Source: an uncultured Eubacterium sp. (lineage in GTDB: Bacteria; Bacillota; Clostridia; Lachnospirales; CAG-274). From it: DNA of 64,000 bases. This document shows positions 17,371-25,398 of this stretch, piece by piece (within the stretch, counting starts at the first letter, position 1; each line of letters begins with the position of its first letter). Made by a program: the position numbers and the translations under genes. Below the pieces are notes generated by a model. It was not told where the DNA came from and did not search any database. It saw only the letters and a program-made list of their open reading frames with translations. The stretch is taken from positions 1 through 64,000 of the forward strand of contig URXK01000002.1 in NCBI GenBank assembly GCA_900551755.1, given 5' to 3'.

Positions 17371-18300
17371 TTAATCAGCAAATAACTGAGTTGATAAGTA
17401 TCTATCACCAGTATCTGGTAATAATACTACAATATTCTTGCCCTTGTTTTCTTCTCTCTTAGCAAGTTCAACTGCTGCCCAAAGAGCTGCACCAGAAGAA
17501 ATACCAACGATAACACCTTCGCTTCTAGCAAAAGCCTTACCAATCTTGAAAGCATCGTCATTATCTACAGGAATAACTTCGTCATAAACACTTGTATCAA
17601 GAGTTTCTGGAACAAAGCCAGCACCAATACCCTGAATTTTGTGAGGACCTGCGTGACCTTCTGTAAGAACTGGAGAAGTCTTAGGTTCAACAGCAACAAC
17701 CTTTACATTAGGATTTTGTGACTTTAAATATTCACCAACACCAGTAACTGTACCACCAGTACCAACACCAGCAACAAAAATGTCAACCTTGCCGTCTGTA
17801 TCCTTCCAAATTTCAGGACCAGTAGTTGCCTTGTGAGCTTCTGGGTTAGCTGGGTTTACAAACTGACCAAGAATAATTGAGTTTTCAATTTCCTTGTTAA
17901 GCTCATCAGCCTTAGCAATAGCACCCTTCATACCACTTGCACCATCAGTAAGAACAACTTCAGCACCATAAGCCTTAAGTAAATTTCTTCTTTCAATACT
18001 CATTGTTTCTGGCATTGTAAGGATAGCCTTGTAACCCTTAGCTGTAGCAACTGCTGCAATACCAATACCAGTGTTACCACTTGTTGGTTCAATAATTGTA
18101 GCACCAGGCTTAAGCTGACCCTTCTTTTCTGCATCTTCAACCATTGCAAGAGCAATTCTATCTTTAACACTACCAGCAGGATTAAAATATTCAAGCTTTG
18201 CATAAATATTGTCAACGCCTGCCTTCTTGTTGAAGTTATTTAACTTTAAAATAGGTGTAGAACCAATTAATTCTGTCATACTGTTATAAATCTTTGCCAT
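17371..18300 (-). CDS. cysK: Cysteine synthase A (O-acetylserine sulfhydrylase)
   Basis: 309 aa, standard length. The PLP lysine is in SVKDRIAL (about residue 44), the substrate loop is PTSGNTGIG (72-80), the phosphate-binding loop is GTGGTVTG (about 180-187) and the C-terminal SSGAALWA is present. It makes cysteine from O-acetylserine and sulfide. In Bacillus and Staphylococcus CysK also acts as a sensor partner of the Rrf2 repressor CymR, and an Rrf2 gene lies immediately upstream here. The start is preceded by GAAAGGCGG. A consensus promoter lies at 18368-18396. Confidence 0.97.
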   Translation of the reverse strand: MAKIYNSMTELIGSTPILKLNNFNKKAGVDNIYAKLEYFNPAGSVKDRIALAMVEDAEKKGQLKPGATIIEPTSGNTGIGIAAVATAKGYKAILTMPETMSIERRNLLKAYGAEVVLTDGASGMKGAIAKADELNKEIENSIILGQFVNPANPEAHKATTGPEIWKDTDGKVDIFVAGVGTGGTVTGVGEYLKSQNPNVKVVAVEPKTSPVLTEGHAGPHKIQGIGAGFVPETLDTSVYDEVIPVDNDDAFKIGKAFARSEGVIVGISSGAALWAAVELAKREENKGKNIVVLLPDTGDRYLSTQLFAD

Positions 18301-18367
18301 ATTAAAAACCGCCTTTCGCTATTCATATATTTCATATTAGATTGATATGTTTTCCTTTGATGAAAAT

Positions 18368-18396
18368 AATATATCATACTTTTCATACTTTGTCAA
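18368..18396 (-). promoter_or_regulatory. cysK promoter with shared 17-bp block
   Basis: -35 TTGACA (18396-18391), 17-bp spacer, -10 TATATT (18373-18368). The spacer contains AGTATGA twice. The minus-strand block AAAGTATGATATATTAT (18382-18366) recurs identically at the same register over the -10 of the amino-acid ABC operon (20669-20685), suggesting a common operator or a shared extended -10. The remaining gap toward 18521 holds no further feature I can support. Confidence 0.75.
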
Positions 18397-18521
18397 TAGG
18401 AAAATAATAAATTTTATAAAAAATAAAACCTCATATAACCACTGTTATACAAGGCTTTAATCTTTGTAATAATATTGGTAACTTATATTGTTAAACTTTG
18501 AAATATAAATTTATTCCAAGT

Positions 18522-18959
18522 CTAAATATTATAATCATTACCTATTTTAGAATTATACTTTTCAATTAAGTCTGCAAGGGTTATATTGTCAACTACATTA
18601 TTAATAGCACTATATAGTTGTTTCCAAAGTTCCAAAGTAATACAATCATCACATCTGTCACAAGTATTAACCTCGTCATCAAGACAGGCTACAGGTGCTA
18701 GACTGCCCTCTGTGAGTCTAAGTATCATACCTACCGTATATTCATCTGGCTCTTTAGCCAATTTATAACCACCTTTAGAACCTCTAAGTCCTTTTACAAA
18801 ACCAGCTTTAACTAATGTAGTAATTATCTGTTCCAAATACTTAACTGAAATTTCTTGTCTTTCACTTACTGATTTTAATGGGATATACTCTCCTGTGTTA
18901 TTTAATGCTAAATCAAGCATCAATCTTAAGGCATATCTTCCTTTAGTCGAAATCTTCAT
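18522..18959 (-). CDS. Rrf2-family transcriptional regulator, CymR-like
   Basis: 145 aa. The N-terminal winged helix MKISTKGRYALRLMLDLAL ... ISVKYLEQIITTLVKAGFVKGLRGSKGGYKLA is the classic Rrf2 DNA-binding module. A four-cysteine stretch follows (CLDDEVNTCDRCDDC, about 92-106). Position next to cysK and metY suggests a CymR-type sulfur regulator. However, IscR-type Rrf2 proteins use three cysteines in this region to bind an iron-sulfur cluster, so this one may sense Fe-S or redox state. It has its own promoter (19002-19030) and a TGGAGG ribosome binding site. Confidence 0.88.
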   Translation of the reverse strand: MKISTKGRYALRLMLDLALNNTGEYIPLKSVSERQEISVKYLEQIITTLVKAGFVKGLRGSKGGYKLAKEPDEYTVGMILRLTEGSLAPVACLDDEVNTCDRCDDCITLELWKQLYSAINNVVDNITLADLIEKYNSKIGNDYNI

Positions 18960-19001
18960 ATTACACCTCCATTCATTTATAATTCATATTGGTATACTAT
19001 G

Positions 19002-19030
19002 ATTATATAACTATTACAAGCATTTGTCAA
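19002..19030 (-). promoter_or_regulatory. Promoter of the Rrf2 regulator gene
   Basis: -35 TTGACA (19030-19025), 17-bp spacer, -10 TATAAT (19007-19002). Imperfect dyad sequence (ATCATAGTATACCAATATGA) lies just downstream of the -10 and could be an autoregulatory operator; that is inference. Confidence 0.75.
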
Positions 19031-19032
19031 AT

Positions 19033-20016
19033 TTATTTGCTATATTTTAAAAGTATTAATTCTACACCTAATTTAGCTGTCATTACACCAGACTTTATAT
19101 TACTGTCACAATCTGCACAATCTTCCAATGCTTTCATAAGGACTGTCAACTTAAAATTCTTTCCCTGACTAAGACAATTATTTACAACAAAATCTCTTAA
19201 CTTAAGCTCTGCCGCTATTTGTCTGCTATTATAATTCTTTTTACTCTGCAAATACTTACATTGTAGCATAAGCCTAAACTGCCTAGCAATCATAGCCAAT
19301 ATACCTATAGGTTCTTCTCCTTCAAATATCATATTATTATATATTTCAAGAGCCTTATCTATATTTTTATTACCCATAGCTGCTACCATATTGAATATGT
19401 TGACTTCTACTGATTTTGTACAAGCTATATCAATATCTTTATTTTCTACTTTATTATTACCAACATAAGCCAATAGCTTATCAAGCTCAGCTTTTAAATG
19501 TTTCATATCATTGCCAATATTTCTAACAAAATAATTAGCTGTATTACTATCAAGTTTGTTTTTAGACTCTTTTCTTACCCACTCTGTCAATTCTCTTATG
19601 TCTTGATAGTTAATCTCACAACAATATCCAACCTTTTTAACAGCCTTATAAAGTGAATTTCTTTTATCAACATTTTCATTAGTAAATAGGTATACACAGC
19701 CATCTGGAATATTTTTAATAGCATCAGCCATAGCAACAGTATCAGCTTTTCTACCATCTTTAAAAAGTCCAGAATTATCCACAACTACTAGTCGGTAATC
19801 ACTAAAAAAAGGAGCAGTATCTCCGGCATTAATTATCTTATTAATATCACAGTTGTTTCCCTCAAAAATATCCATATTCATCATAGCATTTTCTTGACTT
19901 ACAACACTATTTTTTAATAAATCTGTATATTTCTTAACTAAATAACTTTCTTCACCATATATTAAATACGCACTTTTATAAACACCAGATTTAATATCAT
20001 TATCTATTTGCTTCAA
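19033..20016 (-). CDS. holA: DNA polymerase III delta subunit
   Basis: 327 aa. It matches the HolA/YqeN family: SAYLIYGEESYLVKKY at the N terminus, where a normal Walker A is absent as in all delta subunits, and the conserved segment EYNIFNMVAAMGNK-like (VNIFNMVAAMGNKNIDKAL, about 210-228). The C-terminal collar domain includes IARQFRLMLQ. Delta opens the beta sliding clamp in the clamp loader, with gamma/tau encoded by dnaX at 32.8 kb. The stop precedes the Rrf2 promoter by only a few bases. In Firmicutes holA commonly lies near comEC and rpsT, which are not seen here. Confidence 0.9.
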   Translation of the reverse strand: MKQIDNDIKSGVYKSAYLIYGEESYLVKKYTDLLKNSVVSQENAMMNMDIFEGNNCDINKIINAGDTAPFFSDYRLVVVDNSGLFKDGRKADTVAMADAIKNIPDGCVYLFTNENVDKRNSLYKAVKKVGYCCEINYQDIRELTEWVRKESKNKLDSNTANYFVRNIGNDMKHLKAELDKLLAYVGNNKVENKDIDIACTKSVEVNIFNMVAAMGNKNIDKALEIYNNMIFEGEEPIGILAMIARQFRLMLQCKYLQSKKNYNSRQIAAELKLRDFVVNNCLSQGKNFKLTVLMKALEDCADCDSNIKSGVMTAKLGVELILLKYSK

Positions 20017-20030
20017 TTTTTAACCTCTTA

Positions 20031-20057
20031 AAATTTTAGGGGCGAAACCTCGCCCCC
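20031..20057 (-). terminator. Hairpin after the 20064-20549 lipoprotein gene
   Basis: GC-rich 7-bp stem GGGGCGA/TCGCCCC with a 4-nt loop. On the minus strand it is followed by TAAAATTTT, a weak T tract, just before holA. Confidence 0.55.
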
Positions 20058-20063
20058 ATTTTA

Positions 20064-20549
20064 TTATAATCCCTTTACAACTTCTGTTATTTCTTTTATT
20101 TTGCTATCTCTTGCATTTGTTAAAGTTGCATTAGCTGTTACAAGTTTATTATTTTGTATCTTAAAGCTATTAATCATTGCTGTCTTTGTGCCACCAATTT
20201 CTAAAACCTGAACATAAAACAACTTTTTAACAGTGCCATCTTCATTTTCAGAATAATCAAAATCTGAAATTTTACTAACAGCCATAACATCATCGCCTAA
20301 GGCTTTTTTAAGCTCATCTTCTGTCTTAGATAAAGTATATCCATCTGGCAAATCATTAACATTGTATGTAACCATATCCTTATTTTTAGCTATTACAAAA
20401 GATTCACCATCATCAGAAGTTTTCTCCCAGCCATTACCAGGTAATGTAACCTCAACTCCTAAACTATCAGACTTTACAGTTTCAGAGCCACAGCCTGTCA
20501 TTGATATTATAGATAAAGCTAAAATAGCCCCACAAAATAATTTTTTCAT
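20064..20549 (-). CDS. Putative lipoprotein, unknown function
   Basis: 161 aa. A signal peptide with lipobox MTGC places the lipidated cysteine at about residue 20. The mature part is a compact soluble domain with LGVEVTLPGNGWEKTSDDGESFVIAKN, reminiscent of PsbP/YbaY-like small extracytoplasmic lipoprotein domains, but I do not assign a family. It has its own promoter (20595-20623) and diverges from the amino-acid ABC operon. The hairpin at 20031-20057 separates it from holA. Confidence 0.7.
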   Translation of the reverse strand: MKKLFCGAILALSIISMTGCGSETVKSDSLGVEVTLPGNGWEKTSDDGESFVIAKNKDMVTYNVNDLPDGYTLSKTEDELKKALGDDVMAVSKISDFDYSENEDGTVKKLFYVQVLEIGGTKTAMINSFKIQNNKLVTANATLTNARDSKIKEITEVVKGL

Positions 20550-20594
20550 TTTAACATTCCTTCCAATGTATTTCTAGTATAATTTTATTTTTTT

Positions 20595-20623
20595 ATTATA
20601 CCATTATTATAGAGAATAGTCAA
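20595..20623 (-). promoter_or_regulatory. Promoter of the 20064-20549 lipoprotein gene
   Basis: -35 TTGACT (20623-20618), 17-bp spacer, -10 TATAAT (20600-20595), about 45 bp before the start codon. Confidence 0.7.
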
Positions 20624-20654
20624 AGTAAATAATATAAATTTTTTACTACTTTAA

Positions 20655-20683
20655 TTGACAGAATTGTTAAAGTATGATATATT
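20655..20683 (+). promoter_or_regulatory. Promoter of the amino-acid ABC/EamA operon
   Basis: -35 TTGACA (20655-20660), 17-bp spacer, -10 TATATT (20678-20683). It shares the 17-nt block AAAGTATGATATATTAT with the cysK promoter at the same register. An upstream in-frame TTG at 20655 is this -35 box, not a start codon. Confidence 0.8.
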
Positions 20684-20750
20684 ATCATTACAAGTGCAGA
20701 AACAAAGGAGCGTATGTTCTGCAATTTTATATTTGAAAGGACGGATTTTA

Positions 20751-21581
20751 ATGAAAAAATTTTTAAGCGTTTTACTTGCAATGTCTTTAGGCTTTGCTGT
20801 AGTTGGTTGTGGAACTGCATCAAGCAATGACAACTCATCAAGTGAAGCAACATCTGAAGCTAGTGCAGACAGCACTACAACAGGGGACAAAATTATTGTT
20901 GGTCTTGATGACCAGTTCCCACCAATGGGCTTTAGAGATGAAAACAACGAAATTACAGGCTTTGATATTGATTTAGCAAAGGCTGCTGGTGAAAAAATGG
21001 GTGTAAATGTTGAATTCCAGCCTATTGATTGGGATAGTAAGGAACTTGAACTTAATTCAGGTAAAATTGATTTAATTTGGAACGGTTTTTCAATTACTGA
21101 TGAAAGAAAAGAAACTATGGAATTTACTCAGCCATACCTTGATAACAAAATGATTATTATTGTAAATGAAGGCTCTGATATTAAGACAAAGGCTGACCTT
21201 GCTGGCAAAAATGTAGGTATTCAGGACGGTTCTTCTGCTGTAGATGCAGTTGAAAACGATGACATTCATAATGAATTTGCTTCAATGCCAACTTATGACA
21301 CAAATATATTAGCATTATCTGACCTTGAAGTTGGTAGAGTTGATGCAGTAGTTGCTGACCAGGTTGTAGCTAGATATTATTTAGCTCAAAATCCAGATAA
21401 AAAATTTGTTATTCTTGATGATGACTTTGGTTCAGAAGTTTATGGTATTGCTGCTAAGAAGGGTAATACTGAATTAGTTGACAAACTTCAAACAGCCCTT
21501 GATGAATTATCAGAAGATGGTACTTCTGCTGAAATTTCTAAAAAGTGGTTTGGTGAAGATATTGTAGTGCACAACAAATAA
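20751..21581 (+). CDS. Polar amino-acid ABC transporter substrate-binding lipoprotein
   Basis: 276 aa from ATG 20751, preceded by GAAAGGACGG. Signal peptide with lipobox VVGC (Cys about 20), then a Ser/Thr/Glu-rich spacer and a family 3 solute-binding domain: IIVGLDDQFPPMGFRDENNEITGFDIDLA, IWNGFSITDERKETMEFTQPY, and VGRVDAVVADQVVARYY. The fold binds polar amino acids such as glutamine, arginine or cystine; the exact ligand cannot be read from sequence. The promoter similarity to cysK favours cystine as an inference. A terminator-like hairpin separates it from the permease, which would raise binding-protein levels relative to the membrane parts. Confidence 0.92.
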   Translation: MKKFLSVLLAMSLGFAVVGCGTASSNDNSSSEATSEASADSTTTGDKIIVGLDDQFPPMGFRDENNEITGFDIDLAKAAGEKMGVNVEFQPIDWDSKELELNSGKIDLIWNGFSITDERKETMEFTQPYLDNKMIIIVNEGSDIKTKADLAGKNVGIQDGSSAVDAVENDDIHNEFASMPTYDTNILALSDLEVGRVDAVVADQVVARYYLAQNPDKKFVILDDDFGSEVYGIAAKKGNTELVDKLQTALDELSEDGTSAEISKKWFGEDIVVHNK

Positions 21582-21592
21582 TTAAGTAAGCT

Positions 21593-21616
21593 AAAGGGGC
21601 TGTACAACAGCCCTTT
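21593..21616 (+). terminator. Leaky intra-operon terminator after the binding-protein gene
   Basis: Stem AGGGGCTGT/ACAGCCCT-type with a very short loop, followed by TTTTTCTTTG. It lies between the binding-protein and permease genes with no promoter visible after it, so partial readthrough is expected. Confidence 0.7.
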
Positions 21617-21645
21617 TTCTTTGTTATATTTTAAGGAGTGAAAAA

Positions 21646-22296
21646 ATGGATATACTATCCTGGATTGGTCAAATGATGACCGGTTGTAAATTGACAATTT
21701 CCCTTTTTATGGTAACTATTGTTTTGTCAATTCCATTAGGTTTAATTTTGACTTTTTTATATACTGGAAAAAATAAAATTATAAACAATATTGTAGGTTT
21801 GTATATACTTATAATGCGTGGTACACCTTTACTTTTACAAATATTCTTTGTTTATTTTGGTTTACCTTATATACCTTTTATCGGAAAATACCTTGTCATA
21901 AGTGACAGATTTACAGCTGGTGCTATAGCATTTATACTTAACTATGGTGCTTACTTTGCCGAAATATTTAGAGGCGGTATACTTTCTGTTGATAAAGGTC
22001 AATACGAGGCAGCTAAGGTACTTGGTATAAATGAAATGCAAACTAAATTTAAAATTGTTATACCTCAAATGTTTAGAATTTCATTGCCAGCAGTTGCAAA
22101 CGAAACAATAATACTTTTAAAGGATACAGCATTAATAACTACCCTTGGTCTTTCAGACTTATTAAAGGTTACAAACAACATTGTAAATAGAACAACAAAT
22201 GTATCTGCCTATGCAGTTGCCGCAGCTTTTTATTTAATAATAAGTTATCTTTTATCTGTATTGTTTAAAAAGTTAGAAAAGAAATTTGAATTTTAG
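21646..22296 (+). CDS. Polar amino-acid ABC transporter permease
   Basis: 216 aa, with about five membrane segments. It is a HisM/GlnP-type permease. The conserved N-terminal segment GCKLTISLFMVTIVLSIPLGL, the RGTPLLLQIFFVYFGLP stretch and the EAA loop EAAKVLGINEMQTKFKIVIPQ (about 123-143), which docks to the ATPase, are present. It probably functions as a homodimer since only one permease gene is present. The ribosome binding site is AAGGAG. It is followed 10 bp later by the ATPase gene. Confidence 0.93.
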   Translation: MDILSWIGQMMTGCKLTISLFMVTIVLSIPLGLILTFLYTGKNKIINNIVGLYILIMRGTPLLLQIFFVYFGLPYIPFIGKYLVISDRFTAGAIAFILNYGAYFAEIFRGGILSVDKGQYEAAKVLGINEMQTKFKIVIPQMFRISLPAVANETIILLKDTALITTLGLSDLLKVTNNIVNRTTNVSAYAVAAAFYLIISYLLSVLFKKLEKKFEF

Positions 22297-22306
22297 GAGG
22301 AAAGGT

Positions 22307-23053
22307 ATGTACGAAATAGAAGCAAAAAATATCAAAAAAAGCTTTGGAAACCTTGAAGTATTAAAAGGTGTAAGTCTTAATGTTTCAAAAGGTGAAGTTG
22401 TAGCCATACTTGGACCTTCAGGCTCAGGCAAGAGTACATTTTTAAGAAGTCTTATAGATTTAGAAGTAGTTGATGATGGCGATATTTCCATTGCTGGCAA
22501 ATATTTATGTCAAAATGGCAAATATCCTCACAATAAAGAAAAATCACAAATACTATCAAAAGCTGGTATGGTTTTTCAGCACTTTAATTTATTTCCACAT
22601 ATGACAATTAAGAAAAACCTTATGTGTGCCCCACTTCTTAACAAACAGGCAAGCAAAGCTGAAATTGAAAAAATGGCAGTTGAAATGCTTAAAAAAGTTG
22701 GTCTTGAGGATAAATTAGATGTTATGCCTTCTACACTTTCTGGTGGACAAAAGCAGAGAGTAGCTATAGCAAGAGCATTAATGAGAAATCCAGAAATTAT
22801 ACTTTTTGACGAGCCAACATCAGCTCTTGACCCAGAACTTACAGGAGAAGTTTTAAATGTAATTGCTGACCTTGCAAAAGAAGGAATAACTATGGTTATA
22901 GTTACACACGAAATGGGATTTGCAAAGGAGGTAGCTGATAAAATCGTGTTTATGTATGGTGGAGTAGTTCTTGAAGAAAACACACCAGATGTTATTTTCA
23001 ACAATCCAGCACACGAAAGAACACGCTCATTTATACAGTCAGTTCTTAAATAG
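22307..23053 (+). CDS. Polar amino-acid ABC transporter ATPase
   Basis: 248 aa from ATG 22307, chosen because AGGAGG lies 7 nt upstream; an earlier in-frame ATG at 22286 is within the permease. Walker A GPSGSGKST (about 36-44), signature LSGGQKQR, Walker B IILFDEPTSALDPE and H-loop THEMGFA are complete. It is the GlnQ/HisP subfamily, pairing with the permease and binding protein upstream. Confidence 0.94.
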   Translation: MYEIEAKNIKKSFGNLEVLKGVSLNVSKGEVVAILGPSGSGKSTFLRSLIDLEVVDDGDISIAGKYLCQNGKYPHNKEKSQILSKAGMVFQHFNLFPHMTIKKNLMCAPLLNKQASKAEIEKMAVEMLKKVGLEDKLDVMPSTLSGGQKQRVAIARALMRNPEIILFDEPTSALDPELTGEVLNVIADLAKEGITMVIVTHEMGFAKEVADKIVFMYGGVVLEENTPDVIFNNPAHERTRSFIQSVLK

Positions 23054-23054
23054 T

Positions 23055-23951
23055 ATGAATAAATTAAAAAGTTGTATTATTCTTTTTATGGCAGCATTTG
23101 TTTGGGGACTTGGCTTTGTTTCCCAATCAAAGGGTATGGAGTATATGCAACCCTTTACATTTACAGCAAGTCGAAATATTTTAGGCGCTTTAGTTCTTTT
23201 ACCTATTATATTTTATAGAAGAAAGAGTAATACAAATACAAAGATTAACTGGAAAATTACAATTATTGGTGGCATTGCTTGTGGTATAGCTCTAACCTGT
23301 GGTAGTCTTTTTCAGCAATACGGTATAGTTACTACAAGCGTTGGTAAAGCTGGTTTTATAACAACACTTTATATTATTTTCACACCAATATTAAGTATAT
23401 TCATTGGTAAAAAAGCACCTTTTATTGTTTGGATATGTGCCATTATGGCTGCCTTTGGTATGTACCTTTTAACTATGACAGAAAGTTTTAGTATTAGTAA
23501 AGGTGATTTAATGGTATTTTTCTGTGCTATAGCCTTTGCTATACACATACTTATTATTGATTACTTTTCAGCTAAAACCGATGGTGTTATAATATCCTGT
23601 ATTCAATTTTTCGTCTGTTTTGTAATATGTGGCTTATTAGCATTGATATTTGATAATTCAACTATATCACAGCTTAAATCAGGTATAGTTCCAATTTTAT
23701 ATGCAGGTATAATATCAAGTGGCGTAGGCTACACATTTCAAATAATAGGACAAAAAGGCGTAAATCCAACAACAGCTGCTATTATACTTAGTTTAGAATC
23801 AGTAATTGCTGCAATCGCTGGAGTAATTGCTTATAAAATAGGTTTCTTAAATGTCGACCAAACATTAACATTTAGACAAATTATAGGTTGTGCTGTTGTA
23901 TTTGCCTCAGTTATATTAGTTCAATTACCAATTGGTCAAAATAATAATTAA
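23055..23951 (+). CDS. EamA-family (DMT) transporter
   Basis: 298 aa from ATG 23055, one base after the ATPase stop; the ribosome binding site is weak, so it is probably translated by coupling. There are ten hydrophobic segments arranged as two EamA repeats; typical motifs are AAFVWGLGFVSQSKGMEYMQPFTFTASRNILGALVLLP and the C-terminal PTTAAIILSLESVIAAIAGVI. Family members in E. coli export cysteine pathway metabolites such as O-acetylserine, and others move diverse amino acids. Being last in an amino-acid importer operon with a cysK-like promoter makes sulfur amino-acid exchange plausible but unproven. Confidence 0.85.
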   Translation: MNKLKSCIILFMAAFVWGLGFVSQSKGMEYMQPFTFTASRNILGALVLLPIIFYRRKSNTNTKINWKITIIGGIACGIALTCGSLFQQYGIVTTSVGKAGFITTLYIIFTPILSIFIGKKAPFIVWICAIMAAFGMYLLTMTESFSISKGDLMVFFCAIAFAIHILIIDYFSAKTDGVIISCIQFFVCFVICGLLALIFDNSTISQLKSGIVPILYAGIISSGVGYTFQIIGQKGVNPTTAAIILSLESVIAAIAGVIAYKIGFLNVDQTLTFRQIIGCAVVFASVILVQLPIGQNNN

Positions 23952-23964
23952 ATCTTGACTAAAT

Positions 23965-23986
23965 AGAGGGGCTTGAAAGCCCCTCT
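23965..23986. terminator. Bidirectional terminator between eamA and nudC
   Basis: Perfect 8-bp stem AGAGGGGC/GCCCCTCT with a 6-nt loop, positioned between two convergent genes. T-containing flanks follow on both strands but are short. Confidence 0.7.
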
Positions 23987-23988
23987 TA

Positions 23989-24807
23989 TTACTTTTCATT
24001 TCTAAATTTTTCAATCATTTCATTAGTTAGGCTTATAGCTGAATTATTAATGGGTATTTCACTTCTATCAAACCATAAAGCCTCTGCAAGCTCATCTTCA
24101 TCTCTCACAATTTTATTACTTCCGTCAACTTCTGCAAAAAATCCCATCAAGAGAGTATCTGTAAATGACCAAGGTTGATTTTTATAATATTTTATATTTT
24201 TAACCTCTAAGCCAACTTCTTCCCTAACCTCTCGTCTTACAGTATCTTCAAAAGTTTCACCAACTTCTGTATAGCCAGCAACAAGAGCATATCTGGTATA
24301 TTTACTATGTTTTTGATTATATTTTGTAAGGAGGATTTTATCACCATCAGTTAATGCAACTATAACGCAAGGAGAAATATTAGGATATACAGTTTTGCCA
24401 CAATCTTGACATATTACTGAACGCTCCTGTTTACCTCTTTTCATTTTGCCACCACAGCGAGAGCAAAATTTGTTTTCACTATACCATCTGTGGATTTGAA
24501 TTGCAGTAGCACCAGCAAAAGCCTTCCACATTGGGTAAGCAGTTCTAAAATATTCCTGATTAACATAATGCCAGCCTTCAAATTCTTCGTTACTCTCAGC
24601 CATAAACAAATTAGTTTCGTCCATTTTAAAGAGAAATTCCATTTTTCCTTTTATATTAAGCTCACCTACAGCAGGAAACCAAGTTCTTCCATAAGCCTCT
24701 CTAACTAAAACTTGATTGCCATTAAAAACAATTAATATATCTTCATTGTTAGGCTCATTATTTTCAAACTCTACGTGATATTTATGTGGTGCAATATCTT
24801 GAATCAT
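23989..24807 (-). CDS. nudC: NAD(+) diphosphatase NudC (Nudix, zinc ribbon)
   Basis: 272 aa from ATG 24807; a TTG at 24822 overlaps the GGAGG ribosome binding site and is rejected. The zinc ribbon is CSRCGGKMKRG ... VICQDCG (about 117-138), followed by the Nudix box GYTEVGETFEDTVRREVREEVGL (about 180-202). NudC enzymes hydrolyse NAD(H) to NMN(H) and AMP and remove NAD caps from RNA. The conserved SQPWPF-type motif appears as NQPWSF. It is the last gene of a minus-strand group beginning with spoVT, although each gene has its own ribosome binding site and spoVT has a terminator. Confidence 0.92.
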   Translation of the reverse strand: MIQDIAPHKYHVEFENNEPNNEDILIVFNGNQVLVREAYGRTWFPAVGELNIKGKMEFLFKMDETNLFMAESNEEFEGWHYVNQEYFRTAYPMWKAFAGATAIQIHRWYSENKFCSRCGGKMKRGKQERSVICQDCGKTVYPNISPCVIVALTDGDKILLTKYNQKHSKYTRYALVAGYTEVGETFEDTVRREVREEVGLEVKNIKYYKNQPWSFTDTLLMGFFAEVDGSNKIVRDEDELAEALWFDRSEIPINNSAISLTNEMIEKFRNEK

Positions 24808-24831
24808 ATAACTATCCTCCAAACTTATGTA

Positions 24832-25306
24832 TTACTTATGTTCTTTACAGCTTAATTCTGTTATTTCAAGTTTAATAATTGCTGTTTTTTCCACAACTGC
24901 TATAGGAAATTCCCATTCCTTTTTACCAGTATAATGTTCCATTATTATTTTAAAAGCCTCAATTTTTTCATTTGTATCACTTACTAAACTTACATTTCCC
25001 TTGCCTATTATGCTTTGATATTTATAAGAAAATCCACAAGGAATATCAGCAGAAACGAGCTTATGAAAAGAATCCATTTCAAAACCAACACACTTCTGTT
25101 CATTAATTAATTAAATCAATTTTTTTACCTTCATTAGCTCCGTGAAAATATAAAACCCTTTTATTATTTTCTTCAGTATATCCAAAGTTTAAGGGCAAAA
25201 TATATACACCATTTTCTTCTTTAAATCCAAGTCGGCAACAATCGCAATTTTTAATTATATCATTGATTTTATTATTATCTGTTACTTCTCTGTCACTTCT
25301 TCTCAT
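24832..25306 (-). pseudogene. NimA-like pyridoxamine 5'-phosphate oxidase-family protein, frameshifted
   Basis: Two minus-strand frames are parts of one gene. The 5' part starts at ATG 25306 (AAAGGAG upstream) and reads MRRSDREVTDNNKINDIIKN ... FHGANEGKKIDLIN then stops. The 3' part reads ...GFEMDSFHKLVSADIPCGFSYKYQSIIGKG ... MEHYTG. Together they give a normal-length (about 155 aa) flavin-split-barrel protein of the nitroimidazole-resistance (NimA)/FMN-binding type. The break is at 25101-25112, where a 4-bp unit (ATTA on the plus strand) occurs three times. Removing one unit joins the frames as KKIDLINEQKCVGFEM, exactly as expected for the family. It could be a real mutation, phase variation or a sequencing error. 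Confidence 0.85.
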
Positions 25307-25367
25307 ATTTTTGCTCCTTTCAAATTTATTTATGTATAAGTATATCACATAAATTTTTTATAAGCAA

Positions 25368-25390
25368 TTAAAAAAGGGCTAAAAAGCCCT
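25368..25390 (-). terminator. Intrinsic terminator of spoVT
   Basis: 6-bp stem AGGGCT/AGCCCT with a 4-nt loop, followed on the minus strand by six T. Confidence 0.75.
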
Positions 25391-25398
25391 AAAAGCAA

